From Luteimonas rhizosphaericola (lineage in GTDB: Bacteria > Pseudomonadota > Gammaproteobacteria > Xanthomonadales > Xanthomonadaceae), in contig NZ_JARXRN010000016.1 in assembly GCF_029888045.1 (NCBI RefSeq), positions 449,159 through 513,158 of the forward strand: a DNA stretch of 64,000 nucleotides, written 5' to 3'. Positions 30,970 to 40,504 of the stretch are shown one piece after another. Numbering within the stretch: position 1 is the first letter of the stretch; the number at the start of each line of letters is the position of its first letter. Position numbers and translations under genes: made by a program. The notes below the pieces were generated by a model. That model was not told the origin of the DNA. It saw nothing but the letters and a program-made list of their open reading frames with translations, and did no database searches.

Positions 30970-31001
30970 TTGGACAGGTTTGTCTAACCGGGATTTAACA
31001 T
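30970..31001 (+). promoter_or_regulatory. Candidate promoter ahead of the second NlpC/P60 gene
   Basis: An AT-rich patch between the two NlpC/P60 genes has TTGGAC (30970-30975) and TTTAAC (30994-30999), 18 bases apart, with TAACAT overlapping. It is 57 bases before the GTG start. The match is moderate. Confidence 0.35.
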
Positions 31002-31057
31002 CACGCGGTCTTCACTCGTGCAAACTCCGCCGCTGATCCGGAAGACGTGAAGCCCGC

Positions 31058-31756
31058 GTGACGAACCCAACCGCCCCGTCCGGCCACCGCCCCACCCGTT
31101 CCCACCCGCCCGGACAGGGCCTGCGACTCGCGCTGATCGGCGCGCTGCTCGCGCTGGGGTCCGCCCCCGCCTTCGCCGGCCCGGGACTGGCCGCCGATTC
31201 GGCCGATACGCTCTCCGCCCCCGCTTCGGTCACCAGTAACCTGCTGGCCGATCCGCTGCGCGCGGCCGACCGCGAGGTGGTGTTCGCCAGCGACGTCGAC
31301 CAGCAGATCGCGGCCGCCGCGGCGGCGCTGCAGGCCGCGCAGGTCGCCGAGCAGAAGCAGGAGGGCCGCGCGCAGACGCTGCTCAAGCGCGGCCTGGCCC
31401 TGCTCGGCACGCCTTATCGCTGGGGTGGCGCGAGCCCGGAAGCGGGCTTCGACTGCAGCGGCCTGGTGGGCTACGTGTTCCGCACCGCGCTGGGCATCGA
31501 ACTGCCGCGCGTCTCGCGCGACATGGCGCGCGACGGCCAGCAGGTCGAGCGCACCTCGCTGGTGCCGGGCGACCTGGTGTTCTTCGGCCGCCGCGGCAAG
31601 CGCGTCGACCATGTCGGCATCTACATCGGCGAGGGCCGCTTCCTGCATGCGCCCCGCACCGGCCGCGACGTCACCGTGTCCGAGCTCAACACCGGCTACT
31701 GGAGCGGCAAGTTCCTGCAAGCGCGACGCGTCGCGGGCCTCGGCACCGAGAGCTGA
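31058..31756 (+). CDS. NlpC/P60 cysteine peptidase, secreted
   Basis: 232 residues from a GTG. The signal peptide ends near SAPAFA without a lipobox, so the enzyme is probably free in the periplasm. A helical linker (about 70-110) leads to the NlpC/P60 domain with Cys133 (GFDCSGLVGYVF), His185 (RVDHVGIYIG) and His197 (RFLHAPRTG). It is clearly related to the lipoprotein copy just upstream but differs in anchoring. The pair may cut the wall at different depths. A Rho-independent terminator follows 26 bases after the stop. Confidence 0.9.
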   Translation: MTNPTAPSGHRPTRSHPPGQGLRLALIGALLALGSAPAFAGPGLAADSADTLSAPASVTSNLLADPLRAADREVVFASDVDQQIAAAAAALQAAQVAEQKQEGRAQTLLKRGLALLGTPYRWGGASPEAGFDCSGLVGYVFRTALGIELPRVSRDMARDGQQVERTSLVPGDLVFFGRRGKRVDHVGIYIGEGRFLHAPRTGRDVTVSELNTGYWSGKFLQARRVAGLGTES

Positions 31757-31782
31757 CGCCACCGGGTTCGACCTCCGACCAA

Positions 31783-31803
31783 GGCCGCCGCGAGGCGGCC
31801 TTT
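31783..31803 (+). terminator. Rho-independent terminator after the NlpC/P60 gene
   Basis: A perfect 7-bp stem GGCCGCC / GGCGGCC with a GCGA loop (31783-31800) is followed by TTT. The T-run is short, but the GC stem is strong and the position, right after the stop, fits. Confidence 0.7.
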
Positions 31804-31895
31804 CGCGTTCGGGGAGGCGTGCGCGAACGGCCGCACGCGATGCCGATGCTAGTATCGCCACGCTCCGCGCATCGCCGCGGACCCGGGGAGGACGC

Positions 31896-32315
31896 ATGAT
31901 CCGCACGACGCTCGCCGTGCTGCTGGGCCTGGTGGTCGCGCTGGCGACCATGCTGCTGCTCGAATACCTCGGCATGTCGCTGTTTCCGCTTCCGCCCGGC
32001 CTTCGGCTCGACAACGAGGACGACCTCGCGCGCCTGGTCGACTCGGCCTCCATGGGCAAGAAGCTGTGGGTGCTGGCCGGCTGGACGCTCGCGGCGTTCG
32101 TCGGCGGCTGGGTGGCGGCGAAGGTGTCGCGGCGCCACCGCACCGGCGCCGCGCTCGCGGTGGGCGTGCTGATCGCCGGCGGCGTGGTCCTCAACGCGCT
32201 GCTGCTGCCCCACCCGGCCTGGATGACGGTGGTCGGCGTGCTGCTGCCGCTGCCGGTCGCCTGGTGCGGGTCGCGACTGGCGACGCCACGCACCGCTGAC
32301 GTATCCGCCGGCTGA
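31896..32315 (+). CDS. Hypothetical four-helix membrane protein
   Basis: 139 residues behind a strong GGGGAGGAC ribosome site. Four hydrophobic helices are clear (about 5-30, 52-73, 83-105, 112-132), joined by short loops; the first loop has the charged stretch LDNEDDLARLVDSA. It resembles small uncharacterised membrane proteins of proteobacteria; I cannot assign a function. The gap to the next transporter gene is 16 bases, so they are probably cotranscribed. Confidence 0.75.
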   Translation: MIRTTLAVLLGLVVALATMLLLEYLGMSLFPLPPGLRLDNEDDLARLVDSASMGKKLWVLAGWTLAAFVGGWVAAKVSRRHRTGAALAVGVLIAGGVVLNALLLPHPAWMTVVGVLLPLPVAWCGSRLATPRTADVSAG

Positions 32316-32331
32316 TCCAGAGGAACCGACC

Positions 32332-33201
32332 ATGCAGGCTTCGCTGCTGACCACCGTGCTGCTGCCGCTCGCGCTGGGCGTGATCATGCTCGGCCTGGGC
32401 CTGGGCCTGACGCTGGACGACTTCCGCCGCGTCGCGCGCTATCCGCGTGCGGTGCTGGTCGGCCTGTTCCTGCAGACCGGCGTGCTGCCGTGGGCCGCGT
32501 TCGCGCTGGCGCTGCTGTTCCGGCTGCCGCCCGAGCTCGCGGTGGGCCTGATGCTGCTCGCGGCCTCGCCCGGCGGCGCGACGGCCAACATCTACAGCCA
32601 CCTCGCGCACGGCGACGTGGCGCTCAACATCACCCTGACCGCGATCAACAGCCTGCTGTGCCTGGTCACGCTGCCGGTGATCCTCAACCTGGCGCTGGAG
32701 TATTTCCTCGGCGCCGGGCAGTACGTGCCGCCGCCGGTCCGCAAGATCGTGGAGGTGGCGCTGATCATCGTGCTGCCGGTGGCGATCGGCATGCTGGTGC
32801 GGCGCTTCGCGCCCGGCTTCGCCGCCCGCATGGAAAAGCCGATCCGGCTGCTGTCGGTGCTGGTGCTGGCGCTGCTGATCGTGGCTGCGGTGGCCCAGGC
32901 CTGGAGCACGCTGCTGGCCTGGTTCGCCGTGGTCGGCGTGGCCTGCCTGCTGTTCAACCTGGCGAGCATGGGCGCCGGCTACGCGGCGCCGCGCGCGCTG
33001 AAGCTGCCGAAGCGGCAGGCGATCGCGATCGCGATGGAGATCGGCATCCACAACGGCACCCTGGCGATCTTCATCGCGCTCAACGTGCTGGGCAACGCGG
33101 CCATGTCGATCCCGGCGGCGGTCTACAGCCTGCTGATGTTCTTCACCGCCGCGGTGTTCGCCTGGTGGGCGTCGCGGCGGGACACGGCCGCCGCGCACTA
33201 G
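32332..33201 (+). CDS. Bile acid:sodium symporter family transporter (BASS)
   Basis: 289 residues with nine to ten hydrophobic helices. The family signatures are the start LPLALGVIMLGLGLGLTLDDFRRV, the crossing-helix segment LLAASPGGATANIYSHLAHGDVALNITLTAINSLLCL and the second crossing region AIAIAMEIGIHNGTLAIFIAL. Bacterial members import organic acids such as pyruvate, pantoate or sulfonated compounds with sodium; the substrate here is unknown. Confidence 0.88.
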   Translation: MQASLLTTVLLPLALGVIMLGLGLGLTLDDFRRVARYPRAVLVGLFLQTGVLPWAAFALALLFRLPPELAVGLMLLAASPGGATANIYSHLAHGDVALNITLTAINSLLCLVTLPVILNLALEYFLGAGQYVPPPVRKIVEVALIIVLPVAIGMLVRRFAPGFAARMEKPIRLLSVLVLALLIVAAVAQAWSTLLAWFAVVGVACLLFNLASMGAGYAAPRALKLPKRQAIAIAMEIGIHNGTLAIFIALNVLGNAAMSIPAAVYSLLMFFTAAVFAWWASRRDTAAAH

Positions 33202-33207
33202 CCCGCG

Positions 33208-33687
33208 CTAGACGTAGGCGATCATCCGCCCGGCGACGACGATCGCCGGCCATGCCAGCAGCGACACCACCGCGCACGCACGCGCGGCAACGGGCACGGT
33301 CGCGGTCCAGGACGCGCGTTCGCGCCCGGCCCAGGCATGGAACAACGCGACGTTGGCCAGCGCCAGCAGCACCAGCGCCAGCTTGAGCCGCATCAGCGGA
33401 TGGGTGGACAGCGCCACCGCATCGGCCGAGAACAGCGCCACGCCGCTGCAGACCGCCAGCACCAGTCCGGCGCCCGCCACGCGGCCGAGGCAGCGCACGG
33501 TCTCGGCGAGCGGAAAGGCGCGGCCCAGGCCCAGCAGCCGCAGGTCCATCAGCAGCGCCGGCCCCACCAGCAGGGACAGGCCCAGCAGGTGGACCACGTT
33601 GGCCACCGCATATGCCTGGCCGGCGCCGCGGATCCACTCGCCCAGCGCCGAGGCCTCGAACGCGGCCGCGGCCGCGGCGATCGCCAT
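33208..33687 (-). CDS. Hypothetical membrane protein, CopD-like fold
   Basis: 159 residues with four hydrophobic helices (YAVANVVHLLGLSLLVGPALLMDL, AGAGLVLAVCSGVALFSADAV, LKLALVLLALANVALFHAW, AVVSLLAWPAIVVAGRMIAYV). The spacing of His and the HLLGLSLLVGP segment recall cytochrome-b-like or CopD-type four-helix proteins, but no firm family is claimed. It starts 4 bases after the stop of the small periplasmic protein 33691-34044, so they form a two-gene unit. Confidence 0.7.
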   Translation of the reverse strand: MAIAAAAAAFEASALGEWIRGAGQAYAVANVVHLLGLSLLVGPALLMDLRLLGLGRAFPLAETVRCLGRVAGAGLVLAVCSGVALFSADAVALSTHPLMRLKLALVLLALANVALFHAWAGRERASWTATVPVAARACAVVSLLAWPAIVVAGRMIAYV

Positions 33688-33690
33688 GGC

Positions 33691-34044
33691 TCAGCGCAGC
33701 TCGATCGTCCTGCCGTCGATGACGATGCGCTCGGCGCGGATTTCCGCAGTGCCGTCGTTGCGCGGATAGCCTTCGATGGTGATGGTCTTGCCCTCGGCCA
33801 GGTCGCCCTCGCCCATGCCGCGCGCGGTCATGCGCGAGACCGGTGCCAGGATCACGTCCCAGCGCCGGCCCTCGTGCTCGACCACCGCCTGGGCATGCGG
33901 GTTGGCGATGCGGACCTCGGCCAGCGCGGCGTCGAAGCGCATCACGCGTTCGGCGTCGTAGGCGCCCCAGCCGTGGTGCGCGAGGACCGGCAGGGCGGCC
34001 AGGGCGGCAGCGAGGGCGAGGCTACGGATCAGCGTGGGGCGCAT
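33691..34044 (-). CDS. Small periplasmic DUF6152-like protein
   Basis: 117 residues. The signal peptide MRPTLIRSLALAAALAALPVLA is followed by HHGWGAYDAERVMRFDAALAEVRIANPHAQAVVEHEGRRWDVILAPVSRM, a pattern typical of DUF6152 proteins (paired His at the mature N-terminus, NPHA, then WDV.LAP). The His pair directly after signal cleavage may bind copper. Function is unknown. It is coupled to the four-helix membrane protein downstream, which hints at a metal or electron-transfer role. Confidence 0.75.
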   Translation of the reverse strand: MRPTLIRSLALAAALAALPVLAHHGWGAYDAERVMRFDAALAEVRIANPHAQAVVEHEGRRWDVILAPVSRMTARGMGEGDLAEGKTITIEGYPRNDGTAEIRAERIVIDGRTIELR

Positions 34045-34145
34045 GGCGGCAGGTCCTGGGCGGGGCGGACGACAGGGGTAGCACAGGCGGGGTCAATGCG
34101 CCGTCGCCGATGGGGGTGCGGCAGAGTCCGGCGTGCAGGGGACGG

Positions 34146-35561
34146 TCATTCGTCCGCGCGGAACGGCCCGAACGGCTCCAGTTGCGCGGCGACCGCCGCG
34201 GCGTCACCGACCACGACGACCGACTGGTCCTTCGGGTCGAAGTACTTGCGCGCCATCGCCTGCACCTGGGCCGCGTCGACCTCGCGGATGCGCGGCACGT
34301 AGCTGGCCAGGAACTCCGATGGCAGGCCGAGCAGCCAGTTCGAGGCCAGGGTCGCGGCCACGGCGCCCTGCATCTGGTTGCTGATCAGGTAGCCGCCGGC
34401 GACGTAGCGCTTGGTGTCCTCGAGTTCCCGGGCCGGCACCGGCTCGCTGGCCAGCCGTTCGAATTCGGCGAAGAACTCGCCCAGCGCGGCGCCGGTGACC
34501 TCGTTGCGCACGTCGGCGCCGGCCTGCACGCGGCCGCCGGCACGCGAGGGCGCGAAGCCGGCGCTGGCGCCGTAGGTGTAGCCCTTGTCCTCGCGCAGGT
34601 TCTGGTTGACGCGGCTGCTGAAGCCGCCGCCGAGCACGGTGCCGGCCAGGACCGCCGGCACGTAGTCCGGATCGGTGGCGGGAATCGCCGGGCGCCCGAT
34701 CCTCAGGGTCGCCTGCACGCTGCCGTCGCGCTGGATCAGCACCCGGCTGGGTTCGACGCTGCGCGGCGCGGGCGCCGTCTCCGGCGCTTCGGCGCCGGGC
34801 ACGCGCCAGTCGCCGAACGCGGCCTCGGCAAGGCGGAAGGCCTCGTCGGGCGCGAGGCGGCCGGTGACCACCAGCAGCGCGCGGTCTGGATGGAAGCGCA
34901 GCCCGTGCGCCTGCCGCAGCGCGGCGGGGGTGACGCCCGTGATCGAGGCTTCGGTCTGCTGGGTGCGGGCGTAGGGATGGTCGCCGAAGGTCGCGGCCAG
35001 CAGCGCGCGGGTGGCGCGGAACGACGGCTGCGCCTCGGCCGCCTTGAGCGCCTGCAGCGCGTTGGCCTGGGCGAGCTTCACCTCGTTGTCGGGGAACGCC
35101 GGCGAGCGCGCGATCTCCGCCAGCAGCTCGAGCATCGGCGCGGCGTGGCTGGTCAGCGCATCGGCGTACACCAGCACGCCGTCGTTGCTGGCGCTGGCGC
35201 CGACGCTGCCGCCGAACGACTGCGCGGTCTCCGCGATCGCACGCGAATCGCGCCGCGCCGTGCCCTCGGCGAGCAGGCCCGCGAACAGGCTGGCGAAGCC
35301 CGGCGCATCGGGCGCGTCGGCGGCGTAGCCGGCATCGCGCACGGCCAGCACGTAGTCCACGCGCGGGATGCCGTCGCGCGGCACCACCCACACCTCCAGG
35401 CCGTTGGCGAGGGTCTGCTTCTCGATCTGCGGCACCGGCAGCGGCTTGTCGGCGCCGTAGGCGGGCAGGTCCTTGGGCAGGTCGGCGCCCGGACCGGCGG
35501 CGGCGGGCAGCGACACGAGGCCGGCCACGGCCAGCGCGAGGGCATGCAGGGTCCTGGTCAT
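34146..35561 (-). CDS. M16 family protein, non-catalytic subunit
   Basis: 471 residues with a signal peptide. It has two M16 half-domains but lacks the HxxEH zinc site; the equivalent stretch reads DAPGFASLFAGLLAEGT. The R/Y-type motif of the non-catalytic partner is present (NLREDKGYTYGASAGF). It pairs with the catalytic M16 gene just upstream, like the alpha/beta subunits of mitochondrial processing peptidase or other periplasmic bacterial pairs. The ATG at 35561 lies 5 bases after that gene's stop; a GTG at 35570 overlapping the stop as GTGA is an alternative. Confidence 0.88.
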   Translation of the reverse strand: MTRTLHALALAVAGLVSLPAAAGPGADLPKDLPAYGADKPLPVPQIEKQTLANGLEVWVVPRDGIPRVDYVLAVRDAGYAADAPDAPGFASLFAGLLAEGTARRDSRAIAETAQSFGGSVGASASNDGVLVYADALTSHAAPMLELLAEIARSPAFPDNEVKLAQANALQALKAAEAQPSFRATRALLAATFGDHPYARTQQTEASITGVTPAALRQAHGLRFHPDRALLVVTGRLAPDEAFRLAEAAFGDWRVPGAEAPETAPAPRSVEPSRVLIQRDGSVQATLRIGRPAIPATDPDYVPAVLAGTVLGGGFSSRVNQNLREDKGYTYGASAGFAPSRAGGRVQAGADVRNEVTGAALGEFFAEFERLASEPVPARELEDTKRYVAGGYLISNQMQGAVAATLASNWLLGLPSEFLASYVPRIREVDAAQVQAMARKYFDPKDQSVVVVGDAAAVAAQLEPFGPFRADE

Positions 35562-35566
35562 GGCGG

Positions 35567-36952
35567 TCACTCCTGGGCCTTCGGGGCGGCGGCGCGCGCG
35601 GCGAGGATCGCCTCGGGCACGCGGTCGATCACGGTGCGGTTGGCGGCGGTGAGGTAGGTGCGCGCTGCGCGCTGCACGTCGGCCGAGGTCACGCCCTCGA
35701 TCCAGCCGGGGATGCGGTTGGCCACCTCGGCATCGCCCCACAGCAGCTGCAGCTTGGCGAGCGTGTCGGCGCGCGAGATGAACGACTCCATCCCGTTGTA
35801 CCAGTCGGCCAGCAGTTGGGTCTTGACCCGCGCCAGGGTCGGCGCGTCCACGCCGTCGGCGACGATCGCCGCGATCTCCGCATCGACCGCCGCCACCACC
35901 GCGTCGGCATCGGTGGTGGGCTTGTACAGCGCGAACACGGTGAACAGCGTGGGCCCGTTGTACTCCCATTCGCTGGTCAGGCCGTAGAGCGAATCGACGT
36001 TGAGCGCCAGCTCGCGGCCCTTCACCAGCCCCTGGTACAGCCGCGAGGCGTCGCCGTTGGCGAGCAGCGCGCCGAGCACCGACATCGCCGGCTGGTCGTC
36101 GCTGCCGCGGTCGGGCATCTTCCAGGACATCGCGATCGCCGGTACCTGCGCCAGCTTGTCGGGCTGCTGGATGCGCTTTTCCTGCGTGTTCAGACCTTCG
36201 CTGAAGTCCGGGCCCTCCGGCACCGGGCGCGCGGGAATCTCGCCGAAGTACTTTTCCGCCAACGCGAAACCTTCCTCCGGCGACAGGTCGCCGGCCAGGC
36301 CGAGCACGGCGTTGTTGGGGCCGTAGTAGTCGCGGTGGAAGGCGCGCACGTCGTCGAGCGTGGCGTTCTCCAGGTCCTCGAAGCTGCCGTAGCCGTCGTG
36401 GTTGTTCTCCCACTTCTGGAACGCGTTGAAGCCCACGTCCAGCCACATGAAGCCGCCGTAGGGCTGGTTCTGCACGTTGACCCGGATCTCCTCCTTCACC
36501 ACGTCCTGCTGGTTCTTCAGGGTGGCGGGGTTGAAGTCGAGCATCTTCATGCGGTCGGCCTCGAGCCACAGGATCGGCTCGATCGCCGAGGACGGCGCGA
36601 TCTCGATGTAGTTGGTGAAATCCGGCCGGGTGGAGCCGTTGTTGCGTCCTCCGCCGCCGGTGATGACGCGGTCGAACACGCCCTCGGGCGCGTTCTCCGA
36701 GCCTTCGAACATCAGGTGTTCGAACAGGTGCGCGAACCCGGTGCGGTTGCGCGGTTCGAGACGCATGCCGATCCCGTAGACCACGCTCACGCCCACCACC
36801 GGCGCGCTGCGGTCCTCGGAGACCACCACGGTCAGGCCATTGTCGAGCTTTTTCACCGCGACCGGGATGTCCCAGTGGTCGGCCGCGGCGGCCAGCGCCG
36901 GCAGCGCGCACAGCATCATCGCCAGCAGTGTGCCGGCCGCATTGCGCTTCAT
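35567..36952 (-). CDS. M16 zinc metalloprotease, catalytic subunit
   Basis: 461 residues with a signal peptide (MKRNAAGTLLAMMLCALPALAAAA). The inverted zinc motif is HLFEH (His75, Glu78, His79), with the distal Glu in VVKEEIRVN (Glu155), 76 residues on, the normal spacing. Conserved NNGSTRPDFTNY and the C-terminal half-domain complete the family pattern. It should degrade peptides in the periplasm together with the zinc-free subunit encoded next. A strong GGAGGGG ribosome site precedes the ATG. Confidence 0.92.
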   Translation of the reverse strand: MKRNAAGTLLAMMLCALPALAAAADHWDIPVAVKKLDNGLTVVVSEDRSAPVVGVSVVYGIGMRLEPRNRTGFAHLFEHLMFEGSENAPEGVFDRVITGGGGRNNGSTRPDFTNYIEIAPSSAIEPILWLEADRMKMLDFNPATLKNQQDVVKEEIRVNVQNQPYGGFMWLDVGFNAFQKWENNHDGYGSFEDLENATLDDVRAFHRDYYGPNNAVLGLAGDLSPEEGFALAEKYFGEIPARPVPEGPDFSEGLNTQEKRIQQPDKLAQVPAIAMSWKMPDRGSDDQPAMSVLGALLANGDASRLYQGLVKGRELALNVDSLYGLTSEWEYNGPTLFTVFALYKPTTDADAVVAAVDAEIAAIVADGVDAPTLARVKTQLLADWYNGMESFISRADTLAKLQLLWGDAEVANRIPGWIEGVTSADVQRAARTYLTAANRTVIDRVPEAILAARAAAPKAQE

Positions 36953-37050
36953 GGATTCCCCTCCAGGACCCGATCGATCGCCATACCCTACCGCAGCGTC
37001 CGTGCGCCGCGGCGGGCCGGAAGTCATGCCCGAACGGCGGGTGCCAGCAC

Positions 37051-38379
37051 TCAGGGGCGCGCGGGATCCTCGACGCCGACGTTGCTCGACGCACGCTCGT
37101 ACACCGCGCGGTCCAGCAGCCCGGTCTGCCGCGCCACCAGCACCGGCACCAGGACCTGGCCGGTGACGTTGGTCATCGTGCGCATCATGTCCAGCACGCG
37201 GTCGATCGCGTACAGGATGCCGATCGCCTCCAGCGGCAGGCCCGCCGCGCTCAGCACCACGGTGGCCATGATCACCGCGGTCCCGGGCACGCCGGCGGTG
37301 CCGAAGCTGCCCAGCACCGAAGCCAGGGCGATGATGAAGTACTGGCCGGCCGAGAGCTCCAGCCCCATGTACTGGGCGATGAACACCGCCGCCAGCGCCG
37401 GATAGATCGCGCCACAGCCGTCCATCTTGATGCTCGCGCCCAGCGGTACGGCGAAGCTGGCGTAGTCGCGGTCGACGCCTAGGTTGTGGGTGGCCGAGGT
37501 CAGCGACAGCGGCAGCGCGGCGAAGCTGCTGGAGGCCACGAATCCGATCTGCATCGCCGGCGCCGCGCCGCGGAAGAACTTCAGCGGATTGAGCCCGTGC
37601 GCCAGCAGCAGCCCGCCATACACCACCACGATGTGGAAGGCGCAGGCCGCGTACAGCGCCAGCACGAACTTGCCCAGCGGCACCAGCTGCTCGAAGCCGT
37701 AGCTGCCCACCAGCGCCGCGATCAGGCCGAATGTCCCGATCGGAGTGGCCTCGAGCACGAAACGCGTGACCTGGATCATCAGCTCGCGCGCCTGGTCGGC
37801 CAGGCCGCGCAGGCCGGCGGTCTTCTCGCCCAGCCGCACCAGCGCGAATCCCGCCAGGCCGGCGAAGAAGATCACCTGCAGGATGGTGAAGTTGCTCGGT
37901 ACGATCACGTTCTGGCCGTCGTCCGTGCGCCCCGCGCCCAGCGCGGCCAGGGCCCGGAACGGATTTTCCGGCACGATGTTGAGCAGCACGTCGAGCGGCC
38001 CGGGCACCTCGCGCTGGCGGTAGTTCTCCGCCACCTGCAGGCTGGCCATGTCGACCCCGGCGCCGGGCCGGAACAGCCAGCCGAAGGCCAGGCCGACCGT
38101 CACCGCGAGCACCGCGGTGATCGCGAACCACAGCAGGGTGCGACCGCCGAGCGCGGCGATCGAGCGCTGTCCCGACAGCGCCCCGACCGCGCTCACCACC
38201 GCGAAGAACACCAGCGGGATCGCGATCATCTTGATCAGGTTGACGTAGACCGTGCCCAGCGGACCGAACCAGGTCTGCGCGGCCGGGCCCATCAGCCAGC
38301 CCGCCAGCACGCCGAGCACGAACCCGGCGGCGACGCGCTGCCAGAACGGGATCTTCAGCCAGGTGCGGACCAGGGACAT
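37051..38379 (-). CDS. Dicarboxylate/amino acid:cation symporter (DAACS family)
   Basis: 442 residues from the ATG at 38379 (MSLVRTWLKIPFWQRV). The family pattern is clear: VYVNLIKMIAIPLVFFAVVSAVGAL, the reentrant loop SSSFAALPLSLTSATHNLGV, ASIKMDGCGAIYPALAAVFIAQ and GTAGVPGTAVIMATVVLSAAGLPLEAIGIL. It imports C4-dicarboxylates or glutamate/aspartate with H+ or Na+. The motif KMDGCGAIYPA departs slightly from KMDGTA.., so the substrate is uncertain. Confidence 0.9.
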   Translation of the reverse strand: MSLVRTWLKIPFWQRVAAGFVLGVLAGWLMGPAAQTWFGPLGTVYVNLIKMIAIPLVFFAVVSAVGALSGQRSIAALGGRTLLWFAITAVLAVTVGLAFGWLFRPGAGVDMASLQVAENYRQREVPGPLDVLLNIVPENPFRALAALGAGRTDDGQNVIVPSNFTILQVIFFAGLAGFALVRLGEKTAGLRGLADQARELMIQVTRFVLEATPIGTFGLIAALVGSYGFEQLVPLGKFVLALYAACAFHIVVVYGGLLLAHGLNPLKFFRGAAPAMQIGFVASSSFAALPLSLTSATHNLGVDRDYASFAVPLGASIKMDGCGAIYPALAAVFIAQYMGLELSAGQYFIIALASVLGSFGTAGVPGTAVIMATVVLSAAGLPLEAIGILYAIDRVLDMMRTMTNVTGQVLVPVLVARQTGLLDRAVYERASSNVGVEDPARP

Positions 38380-38690
38380 GCGGCTCGCGGAACATTTGCC
38401 TGCAGGCGGACGCGCCACCTTAGCCGACGCGGCGCGCGATGGCGACGTGGCCCCTGGAACAGGCGGGTGTCATCGACAGGACACCGTGGGCATGCATGCT
38501 GCGCGCCGCCCGGGGCGAAGGCGCAGGCGGGACCGGATGGACCGCCCCGATGGCGGACAATGCGCCAACGCCTGCGCGTCGCCGCGCGTGAACCGGCCAC
38601 GCAGCGCCGCCCGCCCGGGTCGGCCGCGAGGCCTCCACACCTCGCGTCGCGCCTGTGCGGGCACACACCTTCGCTTCCACCGGATACCCG
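38380..38690. other. Divergent intergenic region, no gene seen
   Basis: 311 bases between the divergent symporter and alkaline phosphatase genes. It should carry both promoters, but I see no convincing -35/-10 pair and no Pho-box-like direct repeats. A weak 6-bp inverted repeat (GGTGTC/GACACC) is present near 38468. Confidence 0.5.
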
Positions 38691-40394
38691 ATGCCTCGCC
38701 CCGACCGTACCGCTCTCCCGCCCCGTCCGCTGCCGATCCTCGCCACCCTGCTCACCAGCCTGCTCGCCGCCTGCGCGGGTACGCCGCAGCCTGCGGACCA
38801 GCGCGTCGTCGCGGTGGACGTTCCGCCCATCAGCCACCCCGACGGCGAGACCCCGCAGTGGTGGTATCGCAGCGGCGCCGCGCGCGCCGCCGCCAACGGT
38901 GCGATGGCCGGGCGGGCGAAGAACGTCATCATCTTCCTCGGCGACGGCATGAGCCTGACCACGGTCGCCGCCGCGCGCATCCACGACGCGCAGCGGCAGG
39001 GGCGGCCGGGCGAGGAGCACCTGCTCTCCTGGGAGCACTTCCCGCACACCGCGTTCGCCAAGACCTACAACACCGACTCGCAGACGCCCGACTCGGCCGG
39101 CACCATGACCGCGATCGCCACCGGGGTGAAATCGCACATGGGCGCGATCGGCGTCTCGGCGGGCCGGCGCGACGACTGCGCCGGCAGCCGCGGCCGCGCG
39201 CTGCTGTCGTCGCTGCGCCTGGCCGGCGATGCGGGCATGGCGACCGGCATCGTCACCACCACCCGGCTCACCCACGCCACGCCCGCGTCCACCTACGCCC
39301 ATGTGCCCGACCGCAACTGGGAATCCGACGCCAACCTGCCGGACGCCGCGCGCGCCGAGGGCTGTCGCGACATCGCCGCGCAGCTGCTGGACTTCGCGCC
39401 GGGCCGGGGGCCGTCGGTGCTGCTCGGCGGCGGCCGCGCGCAGTTCCTGCCGACGACCGTGCGCGATCCGGAATACGCCGACAAGGCCGGCGTCCGCCTG
39501 GACGGCCGCAACCTGGTCGACGAGTGGCGGCAGCGCACGCCTGGCGGCGCGTTCGTCTGGAACAGCGCGCAGCTGCAGGCCGCCACCGACGCGCCGGCGG
39601 TGCTGGGCCTGTTCGAGGCCGACCATATGCGCTTCGAGCACGATCGCCCGGCCGACGTCGCCGGTGAGCCGGATCTGGCGGCGATGACCCGGTTCGCGAT
39701 CCGTCGGCTCGCGCGCGACGAGGAGGGCTACGTCCTGCTCGTGGAAGCCGGCCGCATCGACCACGCCCACCACGAGGGCAACGCCTTCCGCGCGCTCGAG
39801 GACACCGTCGCGCTGTCGCGGGCGGTGCAGGCCGCGGTGGAGTCGACCTCGGAAGACGACACCCTGATCGTGGTCACCGCCGACCATTCGCACACGCTGG
39901 GCTTCGTCGGCTATCCGCGCCGCGGCAATCCGATCCTCGGCAAGGTGCGCGGCCCCGCGACCGAGGACGACGATCCCGACGCCTATGCGCGGGACCTGCT
40001 CGGCCTGCCGTTCACCACCCTGGTCTATGCCAACGGTCCCGGCTACGCGGGCGCCAGTGCGCGCCAGCCGGCCGGCCCCAAGCGCCATCACCACGTCCCC
40101 GGCACGTTCGAGCCCGCGCACGGTCGCCCCGACCTCGCGCAGGTGGACACCACCGACCCGGACTTCATGCAGGAGGCGCTGGTGCCGCTGGGCTCGGAAT
40201 CCCACGGCGGCGACGACGTCGGCATCTGGGCACGCGGACCGGGCAGCGCAGCCCTCCGCGGCACGCTCGAGCAGCACGTGATCCACCACGTCATCGTCCA
40301 GGCCACGCCGCGGCTGCGCGCGCGGCTGTGCGCGGCCGGCACCTGCGACGGCAACGGCGTGCCGGTGGAACTGCCCGATCCCGCGGCGTTCTGA
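38691..40394 (+). CDS. Alkaline phosphatase, predicted lipoprotein
   Basis: 567 residues from the ATG at 38691. The leader ends in a lipobox (LLAAC, Cys28). Alkaline phosphatase landmarks are all there: metal-binding Asp85 (FLGDGMS), nucleophile Ser135 ([13 protein letters not shown]), [22 protein letters not shown] and the C-terminal [14 protein letters not shown]. It releases phosphate from organic esters outside the cytoplasm. A membrane-anchored form differs from soluble E. coli PhoA, and an acidic insertion (about 430-450) precedes the [12 protein letters not shown] segment. Confidence 0.92.
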   Translation: MPRPDRTALPPRPLPILATLLTSLLAACAGTPQPADQRVVAVDVPPISHPDGETPQWWYRSGAARAAANGAMAGRAKNVIIFLGDGMSLTTVAAARIHDAQRQGRPGEEHLLSWEHFPHTAFAKTYNTDSQTPDSAGTMTAIATGVKSHMGAIGVSAGRRDDCAGSRGRALLSSLRLAGDAGMATGIVTTTRLTHATPASTYAHVPDRNWESDANLPDAARAEGCRDIAAQLLDFAPGRGPSVLLGGGRAQFLPTTVRDPEYADKAGVRLDGRNLVDEWRQRTPGGAFVWNSAQLQAATDAPAVLGLFEADHMRFEHDRPADVAGEPDLAAMTRFAIRRLARDEEGYVLLVEAGRIDHAHHEGNAFRALEDTVALSRAVQAAVESTSEDDTLIVVTADHSHTLGFVGYPRRGNPILGKVRGPATEDDDPDAYARDLLGLPFTTLVYANGPGYAGASARQPAGPKRHHHVPGTFEPAHGRPDLAQVDTTDPDFMQEALVPLGSESHGGDDVGIWARGPGSAALRGTLEQHVIHHVIVQATPRLRARLCAAGTCDGNGVPVELPDPAAF

Positions 40395-40504
40395 CGCGGC
40401 CCGCGCACCTGCCCGCGGCGGGTGGATGCGCGGTCTCGCGGCCACCACGCGGCCGGAAGTTCCGGACTATCCTGATACGCCCCCTCCCCAAGGCATCCGT
40501 TCCC

